Numbered from the stretch's first letter, positions 6,703 to 17,011 are shown. The stretch is DNA of 64,000 bases from Psychrobacter sp. 4Bb (GCF_002836735.1 NZ_PJAS01000074.1:62001-126000); one strand, 5' to 3'. Numbers and translations are program-made. Notes: generated by a model not told the origin, from the letters alone.

Positions 6703-9567
6703 ATGTTACCTGCTATGCCCTCACGTGTGAACAATGGTACAGATTATCAGCCTACCGTAGAACAACTGCAAGTCCTGCAGACAGCGAGCGAATTTGCTTA
6801 TCAGATTTGGGAAAGTCGGACCGTTTCATGTCAGACGTTTTTGCGTAGCTATCCATTGAATAGTACGCTGACCCGCCAGCAAATCGATGATCTGATACAA
6901 GATTATACGTTAGATGAGAACTATCAACTCGCTGACGAAACCAAGGTCATGAGTGGTTTGCGTCACTTGCGCACGCTACTGATGATGCGTTGGATTTGGC
7001 AAGATGCTTTGCAGACGATCAGTCTGGAGCAGCTGACCGATGAGTTGTCTGAATTTGCAGATGGCTGTATCTCTTTTGCTAAAGATTATACCTATCAGCA
7101 CTTGGTTTCTAGATATGGCGAGCCGACCTTTATCAATGAACAAGGCAATATACAAGTCGATGATATGGCAATCATGGCCATGGGTAAACTTGGTGCGCAA
7201 GAGCTGAATTTATCAAGTGATATTGATCTAATCTTTATACATCAAGCGCGCGGCGAGACCAATGGCAATAAAGCAAAAGGCACACGTAGCATAGATAACA
7301 AACGCTTTATGACCAGATTGGGCCAAGGCATTATTAAACTGCTTGATAACAAGACCGCTGACGGTTTTGTCTTTCGAGTAGATATGCGCTTACGTCCATG
7401 GGGTGATGGAAGTGATTTGGCCATTCATCTATCCGCATTACAAAAGTACTTTACGATGCATGGGCGTGCATGGGAGCGTTTTGCTTGGTTAAAAGCACGC
7501 GTGGTCGGACAAATAGACCAGCCATTTTATGAAGAGATACAAGCGCTGATTAAGCCATTTGTGTTTCGTTATTACGTGGACTACAGTGCGTTTTCAGCAT
7601 TGAGAGAAATGAAGTCTCTTATTCAAAACCAAGTTGCACAGCGTGAAGACTTGGACAATATCAAGCTTGGTGCGGGCGGTATTAGAGATATCGAGTTTAT
7701 CGTACAGGCCTTTCAGCTTATCTATGGTGGCCGGCATCCACAGCTGCAAATCAAACCTTGCTTGCAAGCGATGCAAGTATTGTGTGAGCTTGGCTATCTG
7801 GAGCATTCAACTTACGAGCAGCTACAGGCAGCGTATCGGTTCTTACGCCGGCTTGAGCATGCTATTCAAGCGATTAATGACCAACAGACCCAGCGCTTAC
7901 CACACGATGAGCAGTGGCAGCATAATCTAGCAGTGACGCTGAATTTTGAAAACTGGCATGCCTTATTAGATCAGCTTAATCGTCATCGCGAGAGTGTCAA
8001 TGTGCCGTTTGAGCGTATGGTCACTGAGCGCCAAGTACCTGACAACGAAGATACCGATCTAGAACCAGAGCACTTAGATGAGCAAATCGCCCGTTTAAAA
8101 GAAGTGCTGACGGAAGAAAATCGCGAGGTACTACAGAATTTTTGGCAATCAAAAATGGTGGCTAACTTAAGTGATGAGGCCAGAGAGCGTTTAGACGACG
8201 CATATCCTGTCATTGTCCATGCGTTGTTAGCGCATCAAGAACAGCAGCAACTTGCCAATACTGCTTTACCGAGATTGATCTCACTGCTTGAAGCGATTTG
8301 TCGCCGTTCTATTTACTTGGTCATGATTGCTGAAAACCCCAATGCAACGATTGAGCTGATTCCAATGCTATCTGCCAGCCCATGGATCGCAAAAGAGTTG
8401 GCTCAGTATCCCGTGTTATTGGATACATTTTTGCAGCAGCGTTATCGCCATCTGCCAGATAAGCGTGAGCTGCGCGATATCTTGCGTCAACAGTTGCTAC
8501 GCGTCGAGCCAAACGATGAAGAAGAGCTATTGAGCGTCCTACGTCTGTTCAAAAAGAATCAAGTGTTGGCGGTTGCTGCTAGCGATGTATTGGCTGAACG
8601 CCCGATTATGAAAGTGTCAGATTCATTGACTTATATCGCTGAAGTGGTACTAGAAGCGGCATTGGAGCGTGCTTTTGCAGAGATTGTTAACCGTTATGGG
8701 TATCCTATTGGCCAAGATGGCGATCCGGTCACTGAAGCGGACTGCGGCTTTGCGATTATCGGTTATGGCAAGCTTGGTGGCTTAGAGTTATCGTATTCTT
8801 CAGATTTGGACTTGGTATTCCTACACAAGATAAAAGAGCAGGGCATGACCACTGGTGAAAAATCAGTCAGTGGCATGAAGTTTGCCGCGCGTCTTGTACA
8901 AAAACTGATGAATTATCTCAATACTCAAACCCGTGATGGCCGTGCCTATGAGATTGATATGCGTCTGCGACCCTCAGGAAATGCTGGCATGATGGTAGTG
9001 TCTTGTCATGCATTTGAAACCTATCAAATGGATAAAGCATGGTCATGGGAGCATCAAGCGTTGGTACGTGCTCGTGCGATTTGTGGAGACAGACGAGTCA
9101 CTGCACGCTTCTGTGATATTCGCCGCGATGTCTTGTCGTTGCCACGGACACTGGATCAAGTACGTAGTGAAGTTACTAGCATGCGTATCAAAATGCAAAA
9201 GCATCTAGGCACGAGCCAATGGCAGCAGGAAGCGGGCAAATTTCATCTTAAGCAAGATGCAGGCGGTATTGTAGACATTGAGTTCTTAGCACAGTTTGCC
9301 GTATTGGCCTACTCGCATGAATATCCGAGTTTGACCAAATGGAGCGATAATGTGCGAATTTTTGCAGAAGTTGCCTTGCTTGGTATTTGGGATGACCAAG
9401 TCTGTCAGGATTTGACCGATGCCTATCTAAGAATACGTGCTGCCACGCATCAATTGGCACTATCAGAGCAGTCTTTGCTCGTTGATGAGTCATTGTGGCA
9501 GGAGACGCGAGCGTTAGTACAGTCACAATGGCAGCATCTTATGGGTGTGGAGACAGACGACGAGTAA
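6703..9567 (+). CDS. glnE: Bifunctional glutamine synthetase adenylyltransferase/adenylyl-removing enzyme
   Basis: Controls glutamine synthetase by adding or removing AMP in response to PII and glutamine. The 954-residue length and two-domain layout match GlnE. The N-terminal nucleotidyltransferase-like (deadenylylating) domain has LSSDIDLIF with Asp173 and Asp175. The C-terminal adenylyltransferase domain has YSSDLDLVFLHK with Asp701 and Asp703. Each is preceded by an MGKLG/YGKLG motif and followed by the helical PII-responsive regions. The start ATG 6703 has AAGGAG upstream, and a second ATG four codons later is possible. The gene stands alone, with no glnA or glnB neighbour here. Confidence 0.96.
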   Translation: MLPAMPSRVNNGTDYQPTVEQLQVLQTASEFAYQIWESRTVSCQTFLRSYPLNSTLTRQQIDDLIQDYTLDENYQLADETKVMSGLRHLRTLLMMRWIWQDALQTISLEQLTDELSEFADGCISFAKDYTYQHLVSRYGEPTFINEQGNIQVDDMAIMAMGKLGAQELNLSSDIDLIFIHQARGETNGNKAKGTRSIDNKRFMTRLGQGIIKLLDNKTADGFVFRVDMRLRPWGDGSDLAIHLSALQKYFTMHGRAWERFAWLKARVVGQIDQPFYEEIQALIKPFVFRYYVDYSAFSALREMKSLIQNQVAQREDLDNIKLGAGGIRDIEFIVQAFQLIYGGRHPQLQIKPCLQAMQVLCELGYLEHSTYEQLQAAYRFLRRLEHAIQAINDQQTQRLPHDEQWQHNLAVTLNFENWHALLDQLNRHRESVNVPFERMVTERQVPDNEDTDLEPEHLDEQIARLKEVLTEENREVLQNFWQSKMVANLSDEARERLDDAYPVIVHALLAHQEQQQLANTALPRLISLLEAICRRSIYLVMIAENPNATIELIPMLSASPWIAKELAQYPVLLDTFLQQRYRHLPDKRELRDILRQQLLRVEPNDEEELLSVLRLFKKNQVLAVAASDVLAERPIMKVSDSLTYIAEVVLEAALERAFAEIVNRYGYPIGQDGDPVTEADCGFAIIGYGKLGGLELSYSSDLDLVFLHKIKEQGMTTGEKSVSGMKFAARLVQKLMNYLNTQTRDGRAYEIDMRLRPSGNAGMMVVSCHAFETYQMDKAWSWEHQALVRARAICGDRRVTARFCDIRRDVLSLPRTLDQVRSEVTSMRIKMQKHLGTSQWQQEAGKFHLKQDAGGIVDIEFLAQFAVLAYSHEYPSLTKWSDNVRIFAEVALLGIWDDQVCQDLTDAYLRIRAATHQLALSEQSLLVDESLWQETRALVQSQWQHLMGVETDDE

Positions 9568-9876
9568 TATCGTAACTTGTATGATTAAGGCCTTGCCGAT
9601 AGTCCAAGAGACGCTTAAACTGTAAGGCCTTGTGATAATTAAAAAGCGTAATTAAAAACTATAGGGTCTCAAACCAAAAGATTTCATTTGCCAATACGGC
9701 CAGTGATATAATCGGTCACACATCATCTTAATACTGTTAGCTGTTCGTCATAATCAAGCTGTGCTTTAAGCAATAAAAATGGGCACTGCGGTGTTATCAT
9801 ACGATGTTGATCACTACTGTTAAATAAAACCTACCTAAAAAAAGTTAGACGTCAGTGCTAGCATAAGGATTATAAA
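9568..9876. other. Intergenic region glnE / ilvE
   Basis: 309 bases. AAGGCCTT occurs twice, near 9588 and 9627, and could form a long-loop stem without a T-run, so termination of glnE is unclear. A candidate ilvE promoter is listed separately. Nothing else is recognisable. Confidence 0.45.
9704..9712 (+). promoter_or_regulatory. Candidate extended -10 promoter for ilvE
   Basis: TGATATAAT combines an extended -10 TG with a perfect TATAAT about 165 bases before the ilvE start. No well-spaced -35 is visible, as is common for extended -10 promoters. Prediction by eye only. Confidence 0.35.
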
Positions 9877-10806
9877 ATGAATATGGCAACACAAGATGGT
9901 AAGCTTTGGATGAATGGCACAATGATCGAACAGCCAGATGCTAAAGTTCATGTGCTTACCCATAGCTTGCATTATGGCATGGCTGTGTTTGAAGGCGTGC
10001 GTGCTTACCAAACCGCTGATAACCGCACGGCTATTTTTCGCTTAAAGGAACACACTGAACGTCTACTTGGTTCGGCAAAAATCTTTCAAATGGACGTACC
10101 GTTTGATGCGGCCACTCTAGAGCAAGCACATAAAGATGTGGTAAAGCAAAACAACTTGGCAGAAGCCTATATTCGTCCGCTTATTTGGGTAGGTGCAGAA
10201 AAGCTTGGCTTATCTTCACGTGACAATAGCATCAATGCTATGGTTGCTGCATGGCACTGGGGTGCATATCTTGGTGAGGAAGGTATCAAAAATGGTATCC
10301 GTGTAAAAACCTCTTCATTTACGCATCATATGCCAAATGTCACTATGTGTAAGGCAAAAGCTTCAAGCAACTATCCTGTGTCTATCATGGCCAACCAAGA
10401 AGTGACGCGTAATGGTTATGACGAAGCTATCTTGATGGATCCGCAAGGGTATGTGTGTCAAGGTGCTGGCGAGAACTTATTCTTGGTAAAAGATGGCGTG
10501 CTACATACGCCAGATTTAGCGGGCGGTGCACTTGATGGTATCACTCGTCGTACTATCCTTCAGTTCGCGGCTGATCTAGACATCAAAGTCGTTGAACGCC
10601 GTATCACTCGTGATGAGTTCTACTTAGCAGACGAGATATTTATGACAGGTACCGCTGCTGAAGTGACACCTATCCGCGAATACGATGATCGTACTATCGG
10701 GAATGGCGGCCGAGGACCATTGACTGAGAAACTCCAAACCCTATACTTTGATGTGGTTCATGGTCGTAACGAGCAATATATGGATTGGTTAAGCTTTATT
10801 GACTAA
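9877..10806 (+). CDS. ilvE: Branched-chain amino acid aminotransferase
   Basis: PLP class IV aminotransferase that makes leucine, isoleucine and valine from their 2-oxo acids. Visible motifs are HYGMAVFEGVRAY near residue 35, the probable PLP lysine Lys161 in KASSNYP, and the cofactor-phosphate region MTGTAAEVTPI near residue 260. Length 309 is standard. ATG 9877 is preceded by AAGGA seven bases away; a second ATG two codons later is possible. It has a strong terminator after the stop and is not next to other ilv genes. Confidence 0.95.
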   Translation: MNMATQDGKLWMNGTMIEQPDAKVHVLTHSLHYGMAVFEGVRAYQTADNRTAIFRLKEHTERLLGSAKIFQMDVPFDAATLEQAHKDVVKQNNLAEAYIRPLIWVGAEKLGLSSRDNSINAMVAAWHWGAYLGEEGIKNGIRVKTSSFTHHMPNVTMCKAKASSNYPVSIMANQEVTRNGYDEAILMDPQGYVCQGAGENLFLVKDGVLHTPDLAGGALDGITRRTILQFAADLDIKVVERRITRDEFYLADEIFMTGTAAEVTPIREYDDRTIGNGGRGPLTEKLQTLYFDVVHGRNEQYMDWLSFID

Positions 10807-10828
10807 TAAAGTCGTTAGTTTAAAGACC

Positions 10829-10862
10829 AAAAAGGCTGAACATAATTGTTCAGTCTTTTTTT
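10829..10862 (+). terminator. Rho-independent terminator of ilvE
   Basis: CTGAACA (10836-10842) pairs with TGTTCAG (10847-10853), loop TAAT, extended by an A-run on the left and T-run of at least seven on the right. Confidence 0.88.
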
Positions 10863-10912
10863 TATGCTAATATAGCCATCATATTTATTCTTAAGATTAA
10901 AGTGAGCAGTCC

Positions 10913-11749
10913 ATGCCAATAGATTCTAGTACAGCAGATAATAACAATATCAAACAAATTATTTGTATTAAATGGGGTACAAAGTACGGGGCTGATTACG
11001 CCAATAAACTGTATGGCATGGTATCTCGCAATATCACGCCACCGTTTCGCTTCGTCTGTTTTACCGATGATACCACCGATGTACGTCCAGAAATCGAATG
11101 CCAAGAGTTGCCACCATTAGATGTCACCATGCCAACCAACACACTTGGCAAGTGGCCAAAATCACGTTTGTGGGGTGAGAAGTTAGGTGATTTGACAGGG
11201 ACAGTATTATTTGTAGATTTGGATGTGATTATAGTAGATAGCCTCGATCCTTTCTTTGAATACGGCGAGCCGGACGATGTTATTTTATCTTATAACCCAA
11301 GTAACCCGCTAGAGCGCCTCGGCCAGACTTCTTGCTTCCGCTTTCAGGTAGGGTCGCTTGTCTCACTACAAGAAAAATTCAAAGCCGATCCGCAAGGTAT
11401 CGCTGATGAATATCGTTTTGAGCAGCGTTTTGTGACTCGTAATGCGCCAGGTGGTGTCAAGCTGTTTCCAAAAGCATGGGTTGCGCACTTTAGACGCAAA
11501 TGTCGCCAACCATTTCCGCTTAACTACATCAAAGAACCGAAGATTCCTAAAGGCGCTCGTATTGTCATTTTCCCAGGTGATTTGTATCCTACGCATGCTA
11601 TTGAAGGCAGATACAATAAAAACGCCGCCAATAATGCTAAAGACCATCTAAAAAGACTTACTGAGCCTAAAAACTTGAAACGCCCATTGCGCCATTTGCG
11701 TCATTTTATCTTACCAGTAGGGTGGATTGAAAAGTACTGGAAAGAATAG
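10913..11749 (+). CDS. Putative glycosyltransferase (DxD type), paralogue of 20453-21253
   Basis: A 278-residue cytoplasmic protein with no membrane segment. The motif LFVDLDVIIVD near residues 100-110 has the Asp-x-Asp typical of GT-A glycosyltransferases that bind a nucleotide sugar through a metal. It shares its N-terminus (IICIKWGTKYG, then MVSR and FTDDTT), its DxD block and its C-terminal HAI segment with the minus-strand gene at 20453-21253, so the two are paralogues. It opens the surface-glycan locus and is followed by two more glycosyltransferases on the same strand. Donor and acceptor sugars cannot be read from the sequence. Confidence 0.75.
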   Translation: MPIDSSTADNNNIKQIICIKWGTKYGADYANKLYGMVSRNITPPFRFVCFTDDTTDVRPEIECQELPPLDVTMPTNTLGKWPKSRLWGEKLGDLTGTVLFVDLDVIIVDSLDPFFEYGEPDDVILSYNPSNPLERLGQTSCFRFQVGSLVSLQEKFKADPQGIADEYRFEQRFVTRNAPGGVKLFPKAWVAHFRRKCRQPFPLNYIKEPKIPKGARIVIFPGDLYPTHAIEGRYNKNAANNAKDHLKRLTEPKNLKRPLRHLRHFILPVGWIEKYWKE

Positions 11750-11852
11750 ATTTAACTTTATAGTTATTACCATATTAGCAAACGTTAGTATTGATGCTTT
11801 CTATCTTTATATTCGTGAAGATAGAAGCATGACCCAGTGAATGGATAGAATT

Positions 11853-12719
11853 ATGAAAACAAATGATACCATCAGAGTCTTTGTTGGCTGTGACCCAAAT
11901 AACTGTGATTTAGAGCAGATGATGGTTCTAGATTATAGTATTCATAAACATACTAGTATGCCAGTGGAAATAGTATGGATGCAGTTATCGCGCGATCCGG
12001 ATAGCTACTGGTATTCAAATCCTGAGACTGGTAAGGGCTGGGATACTACTAAGTGGTCAACGCCTTTTTCTGGTTTTAGATGGGCGATTCCAGAGTATTG
12101 CAATTACTCTGGACGTGCGATCTATATGGACGCTGATGTTGTTATTTTAGACGATCTAGCAAAGCTATGGCAGCATCCTATCAAAGGACAGTCTATAGTA
12201 GCCGCTAAAGCAAATGCCGATATGACTCGTCTATGTACCTGTGTTTGGGATTGCGATGCTGCAAAAAATGTGGTTTTGCCTATTGAGAAACTTAAAAAAG
12301 ATCCCAAAAGTCACAAAGAAATGATGGCTTTGTTTAAGAAAAATACGCAACTGATTGAGCCTTATCAAAATAGCTATAACTGTATCGATGGTGAAGACTT
12401 AGCAATAGAACAAATCAAAATTTTGCATTATTCGGATATGGGCACACAATTCAGCCATAAGTACTCCTTACCTAGAGTGAGTGAGGAAGGGATTGAGCAT
12501 TGGTTTGATGGTGAAGTATTACCACATCCAAGACAGGATTTGGTCGATCTTTTCGATACCTACTATAATGAAGCGCTTACTGCTGGATATGATTTAGAAA
12601 GTTATCGAATTGAGCCATTTGGTAGTTTTCCAAAAAAATCACAACAAGGATATATAGGCAATAAAGTGACTCGACCAAAGGCTTCTAAATCACTATTTGC
12701 AAAATTATTTAAACGTTGA
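11853..12719 (+). CDS. GT8-like glycosyltransferase
   Basis: A 288-residue protein beginning with IRVFVGCDPNN and carrying AIYMDADVVILDDL, whose Asp-Ala-Asp (about residues 92-94) is the metal/nucleotide-sugar motif of glycosyltransferase family 8. The later HYSDMGTQFSHKYSLP segment supplies the usual second metal-ligand histidine region. It probably transfers a hexose (glucose or galactose are common in the family) to lipooligosaccharide core. The frame also opens at ATG 11841; neither start has a strong ribosome site and I chose 11853. It lies second of three same-strand glycosyltransferases. Confidence 0.75.
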   Translation: MKTNDTIRVFVGCDPNNCDLEQMMVLDYSIHKHTSMPVEIVWMQLSRDPDSYWYSNPETGKGWDTTKWSTPFSGFRWAIPEYCNYSGRAIYMDADVVILDDLAKLWQHPIKGQSIVAAKANADMTRLCTCVWDCDAAKNVVLPIEKLKKDPKSHKEMMALFKKNTQLIEPYQNSYNCIDGEDLAIEQIKILHYSDMGTQFSHKYSLPRVSEEGIEHWFDGEVLPHPRQDLVDLFDTYYNEALTAGYDLESYRIEPFGSFPKKSQQGYIGNKVTRPKASKSLFAKLFKR

Positions 12720-12783
12720 TTCATTTAATATAATAATATTTCACACATTAAATGAATAGAAATTCATCCATAGGTTGTCGTTT

Positions 12784-13884
12784 ATGAAGCAGGATAAAAA
12801 AGTAGCGTTGCTCGCTATTAATTGTTTACAAGGTGGAGGGGCAGAGCGAGTCGTTCTTACTTTGGGGCAGGGGTTTTACGAATTAGGATACGAAGTACAT
12901 ATTTTAAGATTCAAACCACGGGTTGAATATGATCTTAATCCAAACCTTATTTATCATGTGCTCAAATTCAAACCCTACAAGATGATACCAGGAACACAGC
13001 GTCGCGATAAATTTTTCGCTCATGCGGTAGATCGTTATGTCAAAAAAAATATCGGACAGCCTGATATCATTTTGTCTAATCTTGATCGTTCAGACAGTAT
13101 TTTTAGCTACAGTAGCCTGCCGAACATCATTTACGTGATTCATAATACTTTGTCATTACTGTATAAGTTTGCAAAAACAGATGTTGGTCATCAGAGAAAA
13201 GAAAACTTTACGAGAATTTATTCCAAAAATCCTTGTGCCTGTGTCAGTAACGGAGTAGAAAAGGATTTTGTAGAAAACTTTGGTCATGTTACCTCAACTA
13301 CAGCAATACATAATCCTATTGATAGAGATGGTATTCAAAAGTTAGCTGATGCTTTCATTCCAGAATATCAAAATTATATTATTCACGTTGGCAGTTTTAA
13401 AGAAGCAAAGCGTCATGATGTGCTATTGAGAGCTTACGCGAAGACAGATCAGTCTTTGCCGTTGCTTCTTTTGGGTAAAGGGAAGCTTCAAAGCAATACA
13501 GAGGCGCTGGTATCAGAGCTCAATCTAGAAGATAAAGTTGTCTTTTTAGGTTTCCATGAAAACCCTTTTCCGTATATAAAGCATGCGAAATTTAAAGTAT
13601 TGACTTCTGATTGGGAAGGTTTTGCTTTAGTGATTGCAGAGTCTTTAGTGTTAGGAACACCAGTTATCAGTACTGACTGCCAATCCGGGCCAAGTGAGTT
13701 GTTACCTCAAAAAAACCTAATGCCTATGAGAGACATAGATGCTATTGCAGCTAAATTAAGCCTAGCTATGAAAGATCCAGAGCAATTCCACTCTGAATTT
13801 AGCGAAGCACTCCTTCCTGTCACAATAGCCAAGAAGTATATTGAATTTGCATCGAATGTTAAGAATATAGATAAAAGGTCTTAA
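12784..13884 (+). CDS. GT4 family glycosyltransferase, paralogue of 18273-19439
   Basis: A 366-residue GT-B enzyme. The N-terminal GGGAERVVLTLGQGF loop and the C-terminal EGFALVIAE (the E-x7-E motif) followed by SLVLGTPVISTDC are hallmarks of retaining family 4 transferases. The near-identical layout with 18273-19439, including the CACVS/CSCVS segment, shows a duplicated pair. I use ATG 12784 rather than an upstream TTG. Its stop overlaps the convergent gene at 13881-14648: the TAA stops of both genes are drawn from the shared palindrome TTAA. Confidence 0.85.
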   Translation: MKQDKKVALLAINCLQGGGAERVVLTLGQGFYELGYEVHILRFKPRVEYDLNPNLIYHVLKFKPYKMIPGTQRRDKFFAHAVDRYVKKNIGQPDIILSNLDRSDSIFSYSSLPNIIYVIHNTLSLLYKFAKTDVGHQRKENFTRIYSKNPCACVSNGVEKDFVENFGHVTSTTAIHNPIDRDGIQKLADAFIPEYQNYIIHVGSFKEAKRHDVLLRAYAKTDQSLPLLLLGKGKLQSNTEALVSELNLEDKVVFLGFHENPFPYIKHAKFKVLTSDWEGFALVIAESLVLGTPVISTDCQSGPSELLPQKNLMPMRDIDAIAAKLSLAMKDPEQFHSEFSEALLPVTIAKKYIEFASNVKNIDKRS

Positions 13885-14648
13885 TCTAACCACCATTTGG
13901 ACCAATCATCTCTATGCAATTGCCGTAGAGTAGCGAAAGCACTCTGGTTATTCTGTAGTTTTTCGAATACAGCAAGCAGTATAGTCGTAGCCAATTTATC
14001 GACTTTCTGAAATTTATTATAGCGTTTACGCATATTTCTTAAGCTATCATCGGTACCAATACGGAAATAAGTAAGCCCATCGTATAGAGGCAAATCGCCG
14101 GCATAAAGTATGTCGGTTTTTTCGTTTAATAACGGCATAGGTTCAGCATTAGTGCTCAGTTGTAAAAAGTTTTTGGTCTCATGAACCCTTAAGGTATTCA
14201 TTAGAGTGATGACATTCATCAAAATAGCAGCTCTAATACTGTTATTTGAGTGATCAATGAAAGTATCGCAGGCTGAAACAATCCAGCGCAGCGAAAGATG
14301 CTCTAATAAATAGTCGCTTTCTGACTCCCAAAGCCTCTCAAATTCAGCAAAAGTTTTATCTATTTTGTATTTGCGGCGCATCAATATGATAAGCGTATTG
14401 TGATAAAAGCAGAGCTCAGAATCTCCTAATGATTGATACTTTAAATTATTTAAGTGGATTTCTAAGTCTGTACTTTTACGCTCATCTGTCAGTGATTCAA
14501 GATCACACGATGACTCGGTGATTATTGTCGTTTTCATCTCATCAAAGCTTTTACCATCATAGTTTTTGACAATCTTACCCGCATTCAATCTTTTTTCACT
14601 TAGAAATATCAATAGCAGTTTTCTTTGCCAGTTTGAAGGTGTAGTCAT
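13881..14648 (-). CDS. Protein of unknown function in the glycan locus
   Basis: I do not recognise this 255-residue protein. It starts with MTTPSNWQRKLLLIFLSEKR, has no signal peptide or clear membrane segment, and is rich in Leu, Asn and charged residues, suggesting an all-helical soluble protein. AAGGAT lies ten bases before ATG 14648; the frame is open 11 codons further. It lies downstream of the UDP-uronate genes on the same strand after a 93-base gap and may be co-transcribed with them. Its stop shares TTAA with the convergent glycosyltransferase. A role in glycan assembly or its regulation is only a guess from position. Confidence 0.7.
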   Translation of the reverse strand: MTTPSNWQRKLLLIFLSEKRLNAGKIVKNYDGKSFDEMKTTIITESSCDLESLTDERKSTDLEIHLNNLKYQSLGDSELCFYHNTLIILMRRKYKIDKTFAEFERLWESESDYLLEHLSLRWIVSACDTFIDHSNNSIRAAILMNVITLMNTLRVHETKNFLQLSTNAEPMPLLNEKTDILYAGDLPLYDGLTYFRIGTDDSLRNMRKRYNKFQKVDKLATTILLAVFEKLQNNQSAFATLRQLHRDDWSKWWLD

Positions 14649-14741
14649 GTCACTAAAATCCTTTGAACAAGTATGATGCAATTAGAGCTTAAACGTCTGT
14701 CGAAAAAATTGATACCAAAGTGGTTTATGAAATACTTTTGT

Positions 14742-15755
14742 TTAAACTGAATAGTATTGCTTGTACCATTCGACAAATTTTTTGATTCCATCTTCGATAC
14801 TGGTATCAGGTTTGAAATCAATATCATCTACTAGCTCGTCTATATCTGCATAAGTAATAGGCACATCACCTGCTTGCATCGGCAATAAATTCTCTTGCGC
14901 TTTTTTGCCACAAGCGTTTTCGATGGCAGTGATAAAACGGCGTAAAGTCACTGGTTGGTTATTGCCAATGTTATATATTTTATAAGGGGCGGTCGCTGTA
15001 GTGATAGTAGAGTATTGAGGAGAGGGGGCTTTATCTATTATTCGAATGATACCTTTTACAATATCATCAATATAGGTAAAGTCACGCTGCATATCGCCAT
15101 TATTGAAGACATTGATTGGATCACCAGCTAGAATTTTTTTGGTAAAAGAAAAATAGGCCATATCAGGTCGACCATAAGGACCGTAAACGGTAAAAAACCT
15201 TAATCCTGTCGTAGGGATATTATATAAATGGCTGTAGCTATGCGCCATGAGCTCGTTTGATTTTTTGGTGGCTGCATATAAGCTGATAGGAAAATCAACA
15301 CAATCAGCAGTGGTAAATGGCTGCTTTATATTCATACCATAAACAGAGCTAGAGCTTGCGTAGATTAAGTGCTTAATATCGTGGTGACGACAGCCTTCTA
15401 GAATATTAACAAAGCCAACCACATTTGAGTCGATATACGCGTTAGGGTTTTCGATAGAATAGCGCACACCTGCTTGGGCACCTAAATTAACAACTGTATC
15501 AAATTGATAGGTTGCAAAAAGCTCAGATATGGCTTCACGATCAGCCAGATCTAACTTAATAAATGTAAAAATTTCTGGATCTGATATCTCACCTAATATT
15601 CTCAAACGCGCTTCTTTTAGATCTGTATCATAATAGTCGTTGATATTGTCGATACCAACGATACAGTAATCCCTAGCAGATAGATCTGTTTCTAGTATCG
15701 CCTTGATTAAATGAAAACCAATAAAACCTGCCGCACCAGTGACCAGTATTTTCAT
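14742..15755 (-). CDS. UDP-glucuronate 4-epimerase (NAD-dependent epimerase)
   Basis: Extended short-chain dehydrogenase that should convert UDP-glucuronate to UDP-galacturonate. Visible motifs are the NAD loop GAAGFIGFHL at residues 7-16, the YASSSSVYG segment, the catalytic Tyr-x3-Lys in YAATKKSNE, and RFFTVYGPYGRPDMA, which is typical of UDP-glucuronate epimerases. Length 337 is standard. The start overlaps the ugd stop by one base (TAATG), so it is translationally coupled to the enzyme that makes its substrate. GalE-like specificity for UDP-glucose is a less likely alternative. Confidence 0.88.
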   Translation of the reverse strand: MKILVTGAAGFIGFHLIKAILETDLSARDYCIVGIDNINDYYDTDLKEARLRILGEISDPEIFTFIKLDLADREAISELFATYQFDTVVNLGAQAGVRYSIENPNAYIDSNVVGFVNILEGCRHHDIKHLIYASSSSVYGMNIKQPFTTADCVDFPISLYAATKKSNELMAHSYSHLYNIPTTGLRFFTVYGPYGRPDMAYFSFTKKILAGDPINVFNNGDMQRDFTYIDDIVKGIIRIIDKAPSPQYSTITTATAPYKIYNIGNNQPVTLRRFITAIENACGKKAQENLLPMQAGDVPITYADIDELVDDIDFKPDTSIEDGIKKFVEWYKQYYSV

Positions 15756-16921
15756 TAGTCGCTCCCAAACAGATCGCGAGTGAATACTTTGTCTGCGACA
15801 TCTTTTATATCGTCAGATAGGCGGTTTGCGACAATGACATCACTCACTGATTTAAAGGTTTCTAAATCTTGAATCACACGCGAATTAAAGAAATTGTCTT
15901 CTTTTAGCACAGGTTCGTAGACAACAACCTCGATACCTTTTGCCTTGATACGTTTCATGATGCCTTGTATGGCAGATGCTCTAAAGTTATCTGACCCACT
16001 TTTCATTACTAGGCGATGTATTCCCACGATTTTTGGCTGTCTTTCGATGATTTTATCGGCAATAAAGTCTTTGCGGGTTCTATTAGAATCGACAATGGCT
16101 TTTATCAGGTTGCTTGGCACTTCATCGTAATTTGCTAATAACTGCTTAGTATCTTTGGGCAGACAGTAGCCGCCATAGCCAAAGGAAGGGTTATTATAAT
16201 GATCACCAATACGCGGGTCTAACCCAATACCTTCTATAATCTGTTTGGTTTCGAGCCCAAATGTTTGAGCGTAAGTATCAAGCTCATTAAAATAGGCCAC
16301 GCGCATTGCTAAATAAGTATTAGAAAACAGCTTGATTGCCTCAGCTTCAGTGGGCTTTACAAATAGTAGCGGTACGTCCTTTTTGATTGCACCTTCAAGG
16401 AGTAAGTTAGCGAATAATTGAGCCCGTTCTGACTGTTCACCTACAATGATTCGAGAAGGGTAAAGGTTGTCATGTAGCGCTTTACCTTCTCGCAGAAATT
16501 CGGGTGAAAAGATAATACGGTCAGTTGCATAACGCTCTCTAATACTAGCCGTATATCCTACTGGTACGGTAGACTTTATAATAATGGTTGCTTGTTGATT
16601 GACCAAAAGTACTTGCTCAATCACTGCTTCTACCGTTGATGTATTGAAGTAATTGGTCTTGGCATCATAATCAGTTGGTGTCGCCACAATAATAAAATCA
16701 GCGCCTTCATAGGCCGCCGACGCATCAAGTGTCGCAGAAAAGTTGAGATTTTTATTTGATAAAAAGTCTTCAATATCTTCATCTTCAATAGGGGATTGTT
16801 GGGCATTCAATAAATCGATTTTTTCAGGAACAATGTCGACAGCGACGACTTCGTTATGCTGTGCCAATAGCATTGCATTTGATAAGCCTACGTAGCCTGT
16901 ACCTACTACTGCTATTTTCAT
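15755..16921 (-). CDS. ugd: UDP-glucose 6-dehydrogenase
   Basis: Oxidises UDP-glucose to UDP-glucuronate with two NAD molecules. The N-terminal Rossmann motif is [17 protein letters not shown]. The catalytic cysteine is Cys253 in [12 protein letters not shown], and TVPVGYT and EFLREGKA are conserved family segments. Length 388 matches the short bacterial form. It is the first gene of a minus-strand pair with the 4-epimerase. Together they supply UDP-glucuronate and UDP-galacturonate for the glycosyltransferases around them, pointing to acidic sugars in the surface glycan. Confidence 0.95.
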   Translation of the reverse strand: MKIAVVGTGYVGLSNAMLLAQHNEVVAVDIVPEKIDLLNAQQSPIEDEDIEDFLSNKNLNFSATLDASAAYEGADFIIVATPTDYDAKTNYFNTSTVEAVIEQVLLVNQQATIIIKSTVPVGYTASIRERYATDRIIFSPEFLREGKALHDNLYPSRIIVGEQSERAQLFANLLLEGAIKKDVPLLFVKPTEAEAIKLFSNTYLAMRVAYFNELDTYAQTFGLETKQIIEGIGLDPRIGDHYNNPSFGYGGYCLPKDTKQLLANYDEVPSNLIKAIVDSNRTRKDFIADKIIERQPKIVGIHRLVMKSGSDNFRASAIQGIMKRIKAKGIEVVVYEPVLKEDNFFNSRVIQDLETFKSVSDVIVANRLSDDIKDVADKVFTRDLFGSD

Positions 16922-17011
16922 AATATATCCAATTAATGTTTATGCTTTGATGGATCTAATCCGAAATTGGTTTGTGCTAAATATGATTCAAAATAATGAT
17001 ACTGTGTCAGC

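Noticed and set aside
9588..9635. Terminator after glnE from two AAGGCCTT copies
   Set aside because: The loop would be about 30 bases and no T-run follows, so termination is not supported.
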